Shown piece after piece: positions 1 to 8,139 of a DNA stretch of 64,000 bases. The stretch is from Acidobacteriota bacterium (GTDB taxonomy: Bacteria; Acidobacteriota; Thermoanaerobaculia; Gp7-AA8; JAHWKK01). The notes under the pieces are model-generated. The model did not search any database and had not been told where the DNA came from. It worked only from the letters and a program-made list of their open reading frames with translations. Numbering within the stretch: position 1 is the first letter of the stretch; every line of letters begins with the position of its first letter. Position numbers and translations under genes: made by a program. The stretch is from assembly GCA_019347945.1 (NCBI GenBank), contig JAHWKK010000017.1:1-64000 (forward strand), written 5' to 3'.

Positions 1-447
1 GCGCGGTGGTGCCCCTGCCGCACGGGGGCGGTGGTGGGTCTTCTGGGGGAGTGGGCGTGGGGGGTGTGTTTTATACTTTGAAAAACACTTCAAATCACGG
101 GGGTTTTTGGCCAATTTTTGTTTTTTATTTACATTGTCCCCCCCCGACCCCGGTCTTTCAACTCGAGCGGGTGGCGAGCTTGCGGATCGTTTCGATCCAG
201 CGTATCTGCGGGCGGGCGGGCGAGGGACCTCCAGAGCAAGTACAGTGAATCCAAGCGCAGCGCCCCTGCAATCTTCCCAGACTCGGCGCTCCGCTTGGTC
301 TCCCTGTACTTTCATGAGAGATCCCTCGCCCCCCGCCCGACCGCACGCTCGGGATGACCGGGGAGTGCGGGGGCGGCGCGTGGGCTGATCACGGCGTCTG
401 GAATCATCCGAGGCCTCCTCCAGCCTCCAACCTCCAACCTCCAACCC
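1..447. other. Non-coding left edge with low-complexity tracts
   Basis: I see no convincing gene here. The first 60 bases are G-rich, followed by an AT-rich stretch (about 68-140) containing runs of T and a C run near 138-146. Short ORFs on both strands have proline/arginine/serine-rich translations of the out-of-frame high-GC kind. The last 25 bases (about 424-449) are a heptamer-type tandem repeat lying directly beyond the stop codon of the leftward response regulator; it is listed separately. Confidence 0.5.
424..447 (-). repeat. Short GGTTGGA-type tandem repeat after a stop codon
   Basis: Read on the minus strand, the stop codon of the response regulator (448-450) is followed at once by about three copies of a seven-base unit close to GGTTGGA, then degenerate GGCTGGAGG. 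It resembles in position and style the heptamers beyond the MTA phosphorylase and PfkB genes and the decamers beyond the third VWA gene and pdxJ. Function is unknown. Confidence 0.6.
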
Positions 448-1821
448 TCAGCTGCTCGAGGGATGGATGCCGAGTCGTTTCATCATCTCGTTGAGCGTGG
501 ACGGCTTGACCTGGAGGAGCTCGGCCGCGCGTTTCTGGACGCCACCGCTCATCTCGAGCGACTGCAGAATCATCGTTCTCTCGTAGCTCGAGACGGCGTC
601 CTTGAGCGAGATCCCCTCGTTCGGAACGTGTGTCAGCGGACGGTCGGTCGCGTTGGGGTAGCGGAGGCTCTCGGGGAGGAGCTCGGCGGTGATGGTGCTG
701 TTGGTTACGAGCACGACGGCGCGCTCGATCGTATTCTCGAGCTCGCGGACGTTGCCGGGCCACCAGTAGTCCATGAGGAGCTTCATCGCGTCCGGCGCGA
801 TCTCCGGCTGATCCTTCCTGTTCTCCTCGGAGTACTTGTTGAGGAAATGCGTCGTGAGGAGAGGGATGTCCTCCCGGCGCTGCCGCAGAGGAGGAAGCTG
901 GATCGCAATGACGTTGAGTCGGAAGAAGAGATCCTGACGGAACTTGCCGTCGCTGATGAGCTGCTGAAGATCGGCGTTGCTGGCGGCGATGATCCGGACG
1001 TCGACCTTGATCGTCTCGACCGCTCCGAGTCTCATGAACTCCCGTTCCTGGATGACGCGGAGCAGTTTCGCCTGTGTCTCGAGGTTGATGTTGCCGATCT
1101 CGTCGAGAAAGATCGAGCCGCCGTCGGCGACCTCGAACAATCCGCGCTTCATCGCGACCGCGCCGGTGAACGAGCCTTTTTCGTGACCGAAGAGGTTCGA
1201 TTCGAGCAGCTCCGGCGGCAGCGATCCGGAGTTGACCGTCACGAAGGCGTTCTTGGCTCGCGGGCTTCCGTGGTGAATGGCGCGCGCGACGAGCTCCTTT
1301 CCGGTTCCCGATTCGCCGGTGATCAGAATGTTCGATCGGGACGGAGCGGCCTGTCTGATGAGATCGAACAGGCGGCGCATCACGTCGCTTTTTCCGATGA
1401 TGTTGTCGAACGAGTACTTTTCGGAGAGCTCGGCCTTCAGACGTTCATTCTCCGTTGCAAGGCGCCGCTGCTCGAGTGCCTTGTTGACGGTCAGCACCAC
1501 CTCTTCGTTCTTGAACGGCTTCGGGATGTAGTGGTAGGCGCCGAGCTTCATCGCATCGATCGCGGTGTCGATCGAGGAGTAGGCAGTCACGATGATCACC
1601 GGTAGGGAGGGATGGGTGTCCTTGACCGAGCGGAGCGTTTCCATCCCCGACATGCCAGGAAGCATCATGTCGAGGATGATCAGATCGACCGGCTCGTCCT
1701 CGAGGTAGACGAGGCCTTCTTCACCGCTGGCGGCTGTGGAGACCTCGAAGCCCTCGCGGACGAGCACCGCCTCGAGGACATCTCTCATGACTTCTTCGTC
1801 GTCGATTACGAGAATCTTCAT
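448..1821 (-). CDS. Sigma-54-dependent response regulator (NtrC family)
   Basis: This 457-aa protein should be a phosphorylation-dependent activator of sigma-54 promoters. Residues 1-120 are a receiver domain with the acidic pair in ILVIDDEE and phospho-acceptor Asp51 (LIILDMMLPG). An AAA+ domain follows, with Walker A GESGTGKE and the sigma-54 contact loop in the variant form GSFTGA. A Fis-type helix-turn-helix lies at the C-terminus (QKRAAELLQVKPSTL). The reading frame is open further upstream, but the start at 1821 matches the canonical receiver N-terminus and lies 10 bases after the stop of the kinase gene, so the two form a two-gene operon. The cognate kinase is almost certainly the upstream neighbour; target promoters are unknown. 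Confidence 0.93.
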   Translation of the reverse strand: MKILVIDDEEVMRDVLEAVLVREGFEVSTAASGEEGLVYLEDEPVDLIILDMMLPGMSGMETLRSVKDTHPSLPVIIVTAYSSIDTAIDAMKLGAYHYIPKPFKNEEVVLTVNKALEQRRLATENERLKAELSEKYSFDNIIGKSDVMRRLFDLIRQAAPSRSNILITGESGTGKELVARAIHHGSPRAKNAFVTVNSGSLPPELLESNLFGHEKGSFTGAVAMKRGLFEVADGGSIFLDEIGNINLETQAKLLRVIQEREFMRLGAVETIKVDVRIIAASNADLQQLISDGKFRQDLFFRLNVIAIQLPPLRQRREDIPLLTTHFLNKYSEENRKDQPEIAPDAMKLLMDYWWPGNVRELENTIERAVVLVTNSTITAELLPESLRYPNATDRPLTHVPNEGISLKDAVSSYERTMILQSLEMSGGVQKRAAELLQVKPSTLNEMMKRLGIHPSSS

Positions 1822-1831
1822 GCGATCCCGT

Positions 1832-4570
1832 TCAGGATATCTCCGCGGCCGTTTCGAGTGGGAGACGGACTTCGAACGTGGCTCCCTCTCCCTCACGGGA
1901 TACGAGGCGGATCTCGCCTCCGCTCGCCTGAATGATCCGCTCGGTGATTGCCAGGCCGAGTCCGGTGCCTCCCTGACCGTGCTTGGTAGTGACGAGCGGT
2001 TTGAAGATCTCTCCACGAAGCTCAGGGGGAACTCCTGGCCCCTCGTCCCGGACCGTCAACAGGGCCTGGTCGCCGTCCCGGCGAAGGTCGATCTCGATCC
2101 TCCCCTTCCCCTTGAGTGCGTCGCGTGCGTTCAGTAGGAGGTTGGTGACGACCTGCTGCAGCTCGTACGGATTTGCACGAACCCGCAGCCCCGCCGGCAT
2201 CGAAACGTCGAGCTCGATCTCGCCGGCGTTCGTGACCGATTCGTTCAGCTCGAGCGCCGAGCTGATGACCGTCGCGAGATCGACCGACTCCTGCTCGAGG
2301 CGGCGATTCGCGGCGAAATCGAGAAGGTTGTTGACCAGTCGAGACGCCCGGAAAGTCTGCTTCTCCATCTTCTTGAGCGTGCCGAAGCGCGGATCGTCCT
2401 CGTTGGTCTCGGCCAGGAGAAGCTGGGCGTACGAGGAGATGCCGGCGAGCGGTGTATTCACTTCGTGAGCGATGCCGGCCGCGAGAAGACCGAGCGATGC
2501 GAGCCGGTCCTTCTCCTGGAGCTCGCGCTCGAGGCGGGTGATCTCGGAGACATCGCCCATGACGAGGACGGATGCCCCGAGAGGGGCGTCGGAGGCTTCG
2601 AACGGGCTGCGCGAGATCGTGACGTTGCGCTCTTCGCCGCGCCGGTTCCGGAAGCTGATCTCGGTCATCCCGGGACTGCCGTCGAGGGTTTCCGGCGGAA
2701 GGATCTCGCCGATCCGGTCCACCGAGGATGGATCGGTCCCGGTCAGGTTCCAGAAAGCGCTGTTGGCGGTGAGGATCAACCCTTCGCGATCGATGACGGC
2801 GATCGCGGAGGGGGAGGACTCGATGATGTTCTCGCTGTACTCCTTGAGCGAGCGGATCTGATCGAGCTGGGCGCGAAGCCGTCCGTAGAGTCGGGCGTTC
2901 TCGATGGCGAGGGCGAGCGGCGGAATCAGCGAGTGGATCAGCCGGAGATCGTCGGTGGAAAGCCGTTCGTCGAGCCCCTTGGTTCCGCAGATGAGAAGGC
3001 CCTGGAGCTGCTGTCGATGACGGATCGCGAAGAGATAGCGGTATCCGGCGGCGACCATCCTCTTCGAGATCTCGCCGTCATCCGCGCTGCGAGGCCGTTC
3101 GAGGTGAATGACACGGCCGGCCGGCAGATCGGCCATCCGGTCGGCATTGATCCATTCCGGCAGCCGGTCGTCGTGATCGTAGAGGGTCAGATGGGAGCCT
3201 TCACGGATGTAGACGTTGACGCGCCGGATCTCGATCGCCGCAATCAGACGGTCGCGGATGATCTCGATCAGCTCGTTGAGGTCATGGAACGTCGCCAGCT
3301 CCTGCGTCAGCGACGACATCGCCCGCCGGTGCCGCCAGGTCCCGCGATAGACGAGCATTTCGATCAGCCCCTCGACGCGGTTCTTCATCGGTACGAGAAC
3401 ACCGGCGATCAGCAATCCGGAAGTGAACGCGATCAGATTTCTCTCGACCGAGTGCGACTCCTCAATGAGACTCGTGAGCAGGACATTCACGGTCGAAAAT
3501 GCGATCACGCCGAAACCGAAGGTGATCGTATATGCGAGCGCCTCCTTGATCACGACCTCGACGTCCCAGAGCTTGTAGCGAAGGATCGAGACCGCGAATG
3601 CGAGTGGAATCAACGCCAGTGGAAGCGTCGCGATCGTCGAGTAGACCGAGTTCGTCCCCGTTCTGATGAAGGGAATCAGATAGAGGACGAGGAACGGGAG
3701 AAAGCCCGCGGCCATGCCGAACCAGATCCACTTGATCTGCTTTTTCTCTCCGACTCCGGGGGCGTTCCGATACGTCCAGGTAATCGCGATGAATGCGAGC
3801 GTGAAATAGACCGCGAAATGCAACATCTCCCAGCGATCGATCATGCGGAACGACGTTTCGGGATCGAGAACCGGAACGAGGTTCCCGAGAACGAGAAGAT
3901 TCACGACCCAGAGCGCGAGGACGGCTGGTACTGCGTAGAGCGCTGCGATCAGCCGCTTGTCGGTGACGAGCGGTCGCGGGAAAAGAAGGAAGAAGTGAAG
4001 CATGACGGGAGGGAGAAAGATCCGTGCGAGCTCTTCCACCATCCACATCGCCTCGAACGTCAGGTTGGTCTTTCCCGCGGGAGAGTAGGTGAAGACGATG
4101 AATGAGAGGATCGTGACGATGTAGAAGAGCGTCGTCTCCTCTCCGCGGCCCTTCGTGTAGGTGAAAAGGCCGATGACGAGATAGAGGAAACCGATGAAGG
4201 TCAGGAAGAGGAACTGATAGTCGATCTTCAGCGGCGGCGGGCTGTAGGAGATGACGAATGTCTCGTCTCCGCGCGCCACGAGCAGCGAGGCCTCCTCGGA
4301 GCGTCGCATGGTTCGCCGGAGACCGTCGATGTCGCCGGGGGGAGTGCTGTTGATCAGCCAGATCTCGTCGCCCGGGAGGAGGCCCGCCCGCTCGGCCCGG
4401 CTTCCCGGGTCGACCGATCCGACCAGCAGTGTCTCCTTCTGCCAGGTGTAATCGAAGTCGAGACGCTCGAATGCATCGCGGTTCCGCTGGAACGACTGGA
4501 ACGCACCGATGACCGCGATGATCGTCAGCATCACCAGCAGCGTTTTCGAAAGGACCGATCTGGCGTTCAC
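1832..4570 (-). CDS. Membrane sensor histidine kinase with extracytoplasmic PDZ domain
   Basis: A 912-aa kinase. TM helix 1 (about 8-25) is followed by a PDZ-like segment (about 45-110; GSRAERAGLLPGDEIWLIN), then a block of about eight hydrophobic helices (115-345), a GAF-like region (about 400-545), a PAS domain (about 560-670), HisKA with His702 in HEVNTPLAG, and a HATPase domain with N box NLLLNARDA, G1 DEGPGV and G2 GQGGTGLGL. By topology the PDZ segment should face the periplasm. It probably phosphorylates the NtrC-type regulator encoded 10 bases downstream. A PDZ sensor on a multi-TM kinase is unusual; it may bind exposed C-termini of misfolded or cleaved envelope proteins, which is inference from PDZ biology. 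Confidence 0.9.
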   Translation of the reverse strand: MNARSVLSKTLLVMLTIIAVIGAFQSFQRNRDAFERLDFDYTWQKETLLVGSVDPGSRAERAGLLPGDEIWLINSTPPGDIDGLRRTMRRSEEASLLVARGDETFVISYSPPPLKIDYQFLFLTFIGFLYLVIGLFTYTKGRGEETTLFYIVTILSFIVFTYSPAGKTNLTFEAMWMVEELARIFLPPVMLHFFLLFPRPLVTDKRLIAALYAVPAVLALWVVNLLVLGNLVPVLDPETSFRMIDRWEMLHFAVYFTLAFIAITWTYRNAPGVGEKKQIKWIWFGMAAGFLPFLVLYLIPFIRTGTNSVYSTIATLPLALIPLAFAVSILRYKLWDVEVVIKEALAYTITFGFGVIAFSTVNVLLTSLIEESHSVERNLIAFTSGLLIAGVLVPMKNRVEGLIEMLVYRGTWRHRRAMSSLTQELATFHDLNELIEIIRDRLIAAIEIRRVNVYIREGSHLTLYDHDDRLPEWINADRMADLPAGRVIHLERPRSADDGEISKRMVAAGYRYLFAIRHRQQLQGLLICGTKGLDERLSTDDLRLIHSLIPPLALAIENARLYGRLRAQLDQIRSLKEYSENIIESSPSAIAVIDREGLILTANSAFWNLTGTDPSSVDRIGEILPPETLDGSPGMTEISFRNRRGEERNVTISRSPFEASDAPLGASVLVMGDVSEITRLERELQEKDRLASLGLLAAGIAHEVNTPLAGISSYAQLLLAETNEDDPRFGTLKKMEKQTFRASRLVNNLLDFAANRRLEQESVDLATVISSALELNESVTNAGEIELDVSMPAGLRVRANPYELQQVVTNLLLNARDALKGKGRIEIDLRRDGDQALLTVRDEGPGVPPELRGEIFKPLVTTKHGQGGTGLGLAITERIIQASGGEIRLVSREGEGATFEVRLPLETAAEIS

Positions 4571-4808
4571 GACGTATCGCGAGGCAGCAACCGGGGTGCC
4601 GCGCGCATTTACATTATAAGTCTATTGTTTTCAGGATGTCGTCCTCCCTGAGGCGCTGTTAGTGACCCATCCGATTCCATCGGATTGAACTTTGGCGACA
4701 GATTTCCGGATGGGGCGAGGCGAAAATACGGATTCATGGAGCGGCAATCCAACAGAGCTCCGAATGCGTCGTCGAGCTCGATTCGGTTTTTTGAGAGAAT
4801 GCGCCGTC

Positions 4809-5681
4809 ATGGAGAGAGAACCGAGAATCGGAGTGATCGGGGGGTCCGGGCTGTATGCAATGGAAGGTCTGGAGATCGTGGAGGAGCGGAACGTATCGAC
4901 GCCTTTCGGCGCGCCCTCCGATCCGGTCACGATCGGGCGGATCGAGGGAACGGAGGTGGCGTTTCTGGCGCGGCACGGGAAGGGCCACCGGCGGTTGCCG
5001 GGGGAGATCAATTTCCGGGCGAACATCTTCGCGCTGAAAAAGTGCGGAGTCGAGACGATCCTCTCGGCTTCGGCGGTCGGGTCGATGAAGCTCGCCTACC
5101 GTCCCACCGACATCGTCTTTCCGCTCCAGTTCATCGACAGGACGCGGCACCGCGAGGATACGTTCTTCGGAGACGGAATCGTGGCGCACGTGAGCTTCGC
5201 CGATCCGATCTGTCACGACGTTGCGAGAGCTGCGTTCGAGGTGTCGCGCGAGCTCGGAGTGAGCTCGCACTTCGGCGGAACCTACCTCTGCATGGAAGGG
5301 CCGCAGTTCTCGACCCGGGCCGAGAGCAATCTCTACCGCAGCTGGGGCGTCGACGTGATCGGAATGACGAATCTCCAGGAAGCGAAGCTCGCCCGCGAAG
5401 CCGAGATCTGTTACGCGACGATGGCGTTGGTCACCGATTACGACTGCTGGCACGAGACGGAAGAGTCGGTCAACGTCGAGCAGGTGATCGAGTATCTCCA
5501 CAAGAACGCGAAGACCGCCTGCGAGATCGTGAAAGCTGCGGTGAGGCGGATGGCGGAAAGAAAACGCGACTGCGAGTGCGCGGCCGCGCTGCGCTACGCG
5601 ATCCTCACCCCGCCCGACGCGATGCCACCGGAGCGGGCGAAGGAGCTGGAGCCGATTCTGGGCCGATACCTGAAAAAATAG
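4809..5681 (+). CDS. mtnP: S-methyl-5'-thioadenosine phosphorylase
   Basis: A 290-aa member of the PNP/MTAP family, which splits 5'-methylthioadenosine with phosphate into adenine and 5-methylthioribose-1-phosphate (methionine and purine salvage). Seen: the N-terminal GVIGGSGLY phosphate loop, the ETILSASAVGSM segment, MTNLQEAKLAREAE from about residue 186, and TDYDCW near 209-214 with the Asp pair typical of 6-aminopurine specificity. An upstream in-frame ATG at 4692 would add 39 arginine-rich residues with no family counterpart, so I chose 4809. No other methionine-salvage gene is adjacent. The gene ends straight into a heptamer repeat. Confidence 0.92.
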   Translation: MEREPRIGVIGGSGLYAMEGLEIVEERNVSTPFGAPSDPVTIGRIEGTEVAFLARHGKGHRRLPGEINFRANIFALKKCGVETILSASAVGSMKLAYRPTDIVFPLQFIDRTRHREDTFFGDGIVAHVSFADPICHDVARAAFEVSRELGVSSHFGGTYLCMEGPQFSTRAESNLYRSWGVDVIGMTNLQEAKLAREAEICYATMALVTDYDCWHETEESVNVEQVIEYLHKNAKTACEIVKAAVRRMAERKRDCECAAALRYAILTPPDAMPPERAKELEPILGRYLKK

Positions 5682-5825
5682 TTGCCGGTTGCCGGTTGCC
5701 GGTTGCCAGTTGCCAGTTGCTGGTTGCTGGTTGCTGGTTGCCAGTTGTCAGTGAACCAGTGGCCAGTTGCGAGTGACCAGTTGTTTGACCAGTGGCCAGT
5801 TGCCGGTTGCCGGTTACCGGAAAGG
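5682..5825 (+). repeat. GGTTGCC/AGTTGCC heptamer tandem repeat following mtnP
   Basis: Beginning at the mtnP stop codon, a seven-base unit alternating GGTTGCC, AGTTGCC and GGTTGCT runs for roughly 70 bases, then becomes interspersed with GACCAGTG/GGCCAGT variants until about 5825. The same repeat, on the opposite strand, follows the convergent PfkB gene (6165-6232), so both genes run into the same repeat in sense orientation. No coding or CRISPR-type organisation is seen. Confidence 0.85.
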
Positions 5826-5974
5826 CAGTTCACTTGTGGCCAGGTTGATGTTGCCACTCTTGTCCAGGTTGATTGTTACCACCCTGGAGTGGCGGCAGGA
5901 TCTGAGGAAAGCGAAAGAGAGGACCGAGGAAGAGCTCCTGTTTCCACTCAGCCCGCGCATGCGGGCGTCAGGTC

Positions 5975-6047
5975 TTAGCCCCCGGCTTCAGCCGGGGGAC
6001 AGGCTGCGTTCAAAATAGGTGTCGAGCCCGCTTCAGCGGGCGACAGG
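5975..6047 (+). repeat. Composite palindromic element, copy 1 (module A, linker, module B)
   Basis: Module A (5975-6002, 28 bases) is built on the hairpin CCCCCGGCTTCAGCCGGGGG and ends GACAG. After a 21-base linker, module B (6024-6047, 24 bases) is built on GCCCGCTTCAGCGGGC and ends GACAGG. Both modules recur identically, in the same order with the same 21-base linker length, at 43793-43865, and in reverse orientation at 43367-43439. This looks like a REP-like or small non-autonomous element. No REP-associated transposase is present in the window. Confidence 0.8.
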
Positions 6048-6085
6048 TGCGTCCGAGAACCGTTCTGCGAGGTTTGAGGGACCAT

Positions 6086-6127
6086 GTGGACGTCGTGGAC
6101 GTCGTGGACGATGTGGACGTCGTGGAC
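6086..6127. repeat. GTGGACGTC nonamer tandem repeat
   Basis: Between four and five tandem copies of GTGGACGTC (third copy GTGGACGAT). Each unit contains the palindrome GACGTC. No coding function is visible; it lies in the convergent gap between mtnP and the PfkB gene. Confidence 0.8.
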
Positions 6128-6164
6128 TGCGAAACGAAACTGAACGTCACGACGTCGGTCTTGG

Positions 6165-6232
6165 CAACTGGCAACTGGCAACTGGCAACTCGCAACCTCC
6201 AACCCACCTACCGGCAACCGACAACCGGCAAC
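6165..6232 (-). repeat. GGTTGCC/AGTTGCC heptamer repeat following the PfkB gene
   Basis: On the minus strand the stop codon of the PfkB gene is followed by GTTGCCGGTTGTCGGTTGCC, a short degenerate stretch, then four tandem AGTTGCC units. This is the mirror image of the block behind mtnP at 5682-5825, giving an inverted arrangement about 340 bases apart. Confidence 0.8.
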
Positions 6233-7141
6233 TCACTCGGGTAGCCAGGTCACCTTGCGAAACATGGCGAGCCGCGAGTCGAGGTCGTCGCGGGTGATCT
6301 CGCGGAGACGGTCGAGTCCGAACTTCTCGACGGTGTAGGAGGCCATGATCGAGCCGTAGACGATGGCCTGGCGCAGCTGGTCGTCGTTCACTTCCTTCGC
6401 CGCCGCCAGCCATCCCATCAACCCTCCGGCGAAGGAGTCGCCGGCGCCGGTCGGATCGAACACCTGCTCGAGCGGATACGCCGGAGCCGCGAAGATGTCG
6501 TCCCCGGTGGCCATGAGCGCGCCGTACTCCCCGCGCTTGATCACGATCCAGCGGGGCCCGCGCGAGAGGAGTTTGCGCGAAGCCTTCACCAGGTTCGGCT
6601 CGTCGGTCAGCTGGCGCGCTTCTCCCTCGTTGATCACCAGCAGGTCGACCTTCGCGATCACTTCCTCGAGACCGTCGCGCGCCGAGTCGATCCAGTAATT
6701 CATCGTGTCGAGCGCCACCAGCTTCGGGTCGCGGACCTGTTCGAGCACCTCGAGCTGGAGCTCGGGAGCGATATTGGCGAGGAAGACCATCTCGGAATCG
6801 CGGAAGCTTTCGGGTAGGTCCGGTCGGAAGTCGGCAAAGACGTTGAGCTGCGTTTCGCGGGTCTGGGCGACGTTGAGATCGAAGCCGTACTCTCCGCTCC
6901 AGAAGAATGTCCGTCCCCCGTCGATCCGGACGATTCCGGAGGTATCGATGTTGCGCCCCTCGAAGACCTTCATCTCCTCATTGCCGAAATCGTCGCCGAT
7001 GACGGCCACGACCCGGACGGGGGCGAAGATCGATGCGGCGACCGAAAAATAGGTTGCTGCGCCTCCGATCGTCTTCTCCGACTTTCCGAAAGGCGATTCG
7101 ATCGCATCGAACGCCACACTCCCAATGACGACTATCGACAT
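6233..7141 (-). CDS. PfkB-family carbohydrate/nucleoside kinase
   Basis: A 302-aa ribokinase-fold kinase that should transfer phosphate from ATP to a sugar or nucleoside hydroxyl. Seen: an N-terminal VVIGSVAFDAI strand, the substrate-site IGGAATYF segment near residue 30, and the C-terminal anion-hole signature DPTGAGDSFAGG (about 230-241), whose Asp is the catalytic base. The start at 7141 is chosen because the 71 upstream in-frame residues are low-complexity and overlap the region beyond the neighbouring cyclic-nucleotide gene. The substrate cannot be read from the sequence. Convergence with MTA phosphorylase hints at nucleoside or ribose salvage, but that is weak inference. Confidence 0.85.
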   Translation of the reverse strand: MSIVVIGSVAFDAIESPFGKSEKTIGGAATYFSVAASIFAPVRVVAVIGDDFGNEEMKVFEGRNIDTSGIVRIDGGRTFFWSGEYGFDLNVAQTRETQLNVFADFRPDLPESFRDSEMVFLANIAPELQLEVLEQVRDPKLVALDTMNYWIDSARDGLEEVIAKVDLLVINEGEARQLTDEPNLVKASRKLLSRGPRWIVIKRGEYGALMATGDDIFAAPAYPLEQVFDPTGAGDSFAGGLMGWLAAAKEVNDDQLRQAIVYGSIMASYTVEKFGLDRLREITRDDLDSRLAMFRKVTWLPE

Positions 7142-7215
7142 CTGGATTCTCCCGGGCGCAGAGGTTTTCGCGCCGCGCGTTTCATACAGGATCGGGAAGC
7201 GGTGAATTCCGAACG

Positions 7216-7668
7216 CTAAACCGGTCGCACGCGCCCCTGTCGTCGAACCGAATCGCGAAGCCGCTCGACGAGAAGCTCGCTGAGAGCGATCGCGAATTTC
7301 GCGAGAAGGTCCGGCTTCGAGCGGAGATGCTCGACCAGCTCGGCTCGATCCCACACACGCACCTCGGAATCGTTGACGGCGCGAACCGACACGGTTCTCG
7401 GTGATTTGTCGATGAACGAGACCTCTCCGAGGACATCGCCCGGGCCGATCGTGGCGACGACATTCTCTTCGCCGTCGCGGACAGTGACGACTTCGAGGCG
7501 CCCGCTCTCGACCGAGAAGAGAGCGGAGTCCTTCTGCCCCTCGCGAATCAGAAAGCCATCCGACGCGATCGGGAGGACCGATCCCAGATCCTCGATCTGC
7601 GCTCTTTCGGCGGCATTCAGATACTTGAAAAGGGGGTGGTCCGATTCGTCCGGAAACATTCCGTCCAT
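7216..7668 (-). CDS. Cyclic nucleotide-binding domain protein (no DNA-binding domain)
   Basis: A 150-aa single-domain protein of the cNMP-binding/CRP sensor fold: IREGQKDSALFSVESGRLEV, then GDVLGEVSFIDKSPRTVSVRA, which matches the phosphate-binding cassette (G-E-x-S/A ... R-T/S). It ends shortly after the long C helix and has no helix-turn-helix, so it is not a complete CRP-type regulator. It could be a stand-alone cAMP or cGMP sensor acting on a partner protein. The frame remains open far upstream, but the region beyond 7668 overlaps the divergent crcB and oxidoreductase genes and is a shadow; ATG at 7668 fits the family N-terminus. Confidence 0.82.
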   Translation of the reverse strand: MDGMFPDESDHPLFKYLNAAERAQIEDLGSVLPIASDGFLIREGQKDSALFSVESGRLEVVTVRDGEENVVATIGPGDVLGEVSFIDKSPRTVSVRAVNDSEVRVWDRAELVEHLRSKPDLLAKFAIALSELLVERLRDSVRRQGRVRPV

Positions 7669-7719
7669 CGCGATTTCTCCGTTACCCGAGCCTCGGGCGA
7701 ACGCTATCATACCGATCCG

Positions 7720-8091
7720 ATGGACGGGCTCAGGAACCTTTTTCTCGTGGGAGCCGGCGGAGCCCTGGGGAGCATGCTTCGGTATCTGATCTCCACGCTG
7801 TTGGTGAAGGGAGCATATGGCGGGTTTCCGTGGAGGACTCTGGTCGTGAATCTGGCAGGGTCGATCGCGCTCGCCTGGCTGCTCCGAGGCGGTCTTCTTT
7901 CGGTGTCCGAACAGACGAGACTCTTCCTCGGAGTAGGGCTGCTCGGCGGATTCACGACTTACTCGACGTTCAACTACGAGGTCGTCGAGCTGGTCCGGCA
8001 TGGTCACATGGGTCAGGCCGCAGCCTATGTCGCGACGACGGTCATCGTCGCGTTTGCCGCCGCGATGATCATCATCGAGTCGCCGGCCTGA
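7720..8091 (+). CDS. crcB: Fluoride-specific ion channel CrcB (Fluc)
   Basis: A 123-aa protein with four hydrophobic helices, matching the length and motifs of CrcB/Fluc dimeric fluoride exporters. It shows GGALGSMLRY at the N-terminus, the conserved Asn in LVVNLAGS, and the signature GGFTTYSTFNYE. It removes cytoplasmic fluoride through the inner membrane. Start 7720 gives the standard N-terminus. It is divergent from the cyclic-nucleotide-binding gene with about 50 bases between starts. I looked for a fluoride riboswitch upstream and did not find one. Confidence 0.93.
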   Translation: MDGLRNLFLVGAGGALGSMLRYLISTLLVKGAYGGFPWRTLVVNLAGSIALAWLLRGGLLSVSEQTRLFLGVGLLGGFTTYSTFNYEVVELVRHGHMGQAAAYVATTVIVAFAAAMIIIESPA

Positions 8092-8139
8092 GCGCGGCGG
8101 GCATGAATCGCGAAAAAGGATCTGCCGGAGGAAGAAGAG

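Larger units (their letters stand above)
5826..6164. other. Non-coding gap between repeat blocks
   Basis: Central part of the 551-base convergent gap between mtnP and the PfkB kinase. It contains a GCCCGCGCATGCGGGC palindrome near 5951, the composite palindromic element at 5975-6047, and a nine-base tandem repeat at 6086-6127. I see no supported gene on either strand. Confidence 0.6.

Noticed and set aside
463-1605. 380-codon rightward frame over the response regulator
   Set aside because: Antisense to the strongly supported NtrC-type gene and without recognisable motifs.
7600-7720. Fluoride riboswitch upstream of crcB
   Set aside because: I looked for the conserved GGCGAUGAUG-type and downstream pairing segments and did not find them. 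The gap to the divergent gene is only about 50 bases.
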